A stretch of 14,469 bases of DNA from JAFGED01 sp034430835 (GTDB taxonomy: Bacteria; Chloroflexota; Anaerolineae; B4-G1). The notes beneath the pieces were generated by a model that ran no database searches, was not told the DNA's origin, and saw only the letters and a program-made list of their open reading frames with translations. The stretch covers positions 1-14,469 of the forward strand of contig DAOUDX010000027.1 in the NCBI GenBank assembly GCA_034430835.1, read 5' to 3'. The position numbers and the translations under genes are program-made. Positions within the stretch are counted from its first letter, which is position 1. Every line of letters starts with the position of its first letter. Positions 14,332 to 14,469 of the stretch are shown here, piece after piece.

Positions 14332-14469
14332 ATGCGACATGGGTGCATCTCCCAAATTGTGAGCACAGATGTTCGACTTACGCTTGAAGATTTGAATTTC
14401 CCTGCAAAGTCCTGCACAGATCACGTGATTTCGGCCTGCTTTCGCTGTGACTGCTTGGCTGCGAAGGAA
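14332..14469 (+). CDS. Open reading frame running off the window through the IS end
   Basis: GGAGG (14322-14326) is 5 bases before ATG 14332, a textbook initiation site. The frame stays open for all 46 remaining codons. After five codons it reads entirely through the inverted repeat and the adjoining element sequence, and the peptide (MRHGCISQIVSTDV and on) resembles nothing I know. The likeliest reading is that the RBS, and possibly the ATG, belonged to the missing second permease, with the insertion replacing its body. A fusion into an element gene is also possible. Confidence 0.3.
   Translation, partial: MRHGCISQIVSTDVRLTLEDLNFPAKSCTDHVISACFRCDCLAAKE
14336..14398 (-). repeat. 63-bp inverted repeat, right copy (probable IS end)
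   Basis: This is the exact reverse complement of 132-194. Beyond 14398 the sequence (including a perfect palindrome ATCACGTGAT at 14420-14429) shows no match to the left side, so the interior of this element or end differs from the left one. It begins 53 bases after the permease stop. Confidence 0.85.

Overview
The window looks like a piece of a GC-rich (about 60%), probably Chloroflexota (Anaerolineae-like) chromosome. This is an inference from gene content: a DUF3160 lipoprotein, a bacterial serpin lipoprotein, a KDSR-like dehydrogenase and a COG4586/COG4587-type exporter. No rRNA, tRNA or CRISPR array was seen.

Both edges are mobile-element sequence. The last 40 codons of an unidentified, probably transposase, gene (1-123) are followed by a 63-bp sequence (132-194). 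Its exact reverse complement sits at 14336-14398. The 13-15 kb between them is therefore bracketed by insertion-sequence (IS)-like ends.

Region 1 (200-5125, + strand): a REP-like palindrome; a pseudouridine-5'-phosphate glycosidase (psuG); then a cluster with a proteolysis theme. That cluster holds a papain-family (C1) cysteine peptidase with no signal peptide behind a structured leader, a 99-residue TTG-start protein that may be its inhibitor, a DUF457 membrane hydrolase and a serpin lipoprotein, and it ends at a strong terminator. Region 2 (5247-7101, + strand): a near-consensus promoter, an alpha/beta hydrolase and a KDSR-like short-chain dehydrogenase.

Region 3 (7117-10209, - strand): a zinc-ribbon protein with a probable leaderless start, a frameshifted and truncated transposase remnant, and a DUF3160 protein whose lipoprotein leader is in a different frame from its body.

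Region 4 (10314-14282, + strand): a regulator with two MerR-type DNA-binding domains, an M28 aminopeptidase, and an ABC exporter (ATPase and permease overlapping by ATGA). A 33-bp promoter sequence occurs twice with one mismatch, once before the peptidase (starting in the MerR stop codon) and once before the ABC operon. This suggests the tandem-MerR protein controls both. The second permease expected in this transporter family is missing exactly where the right-hand IS end begins.
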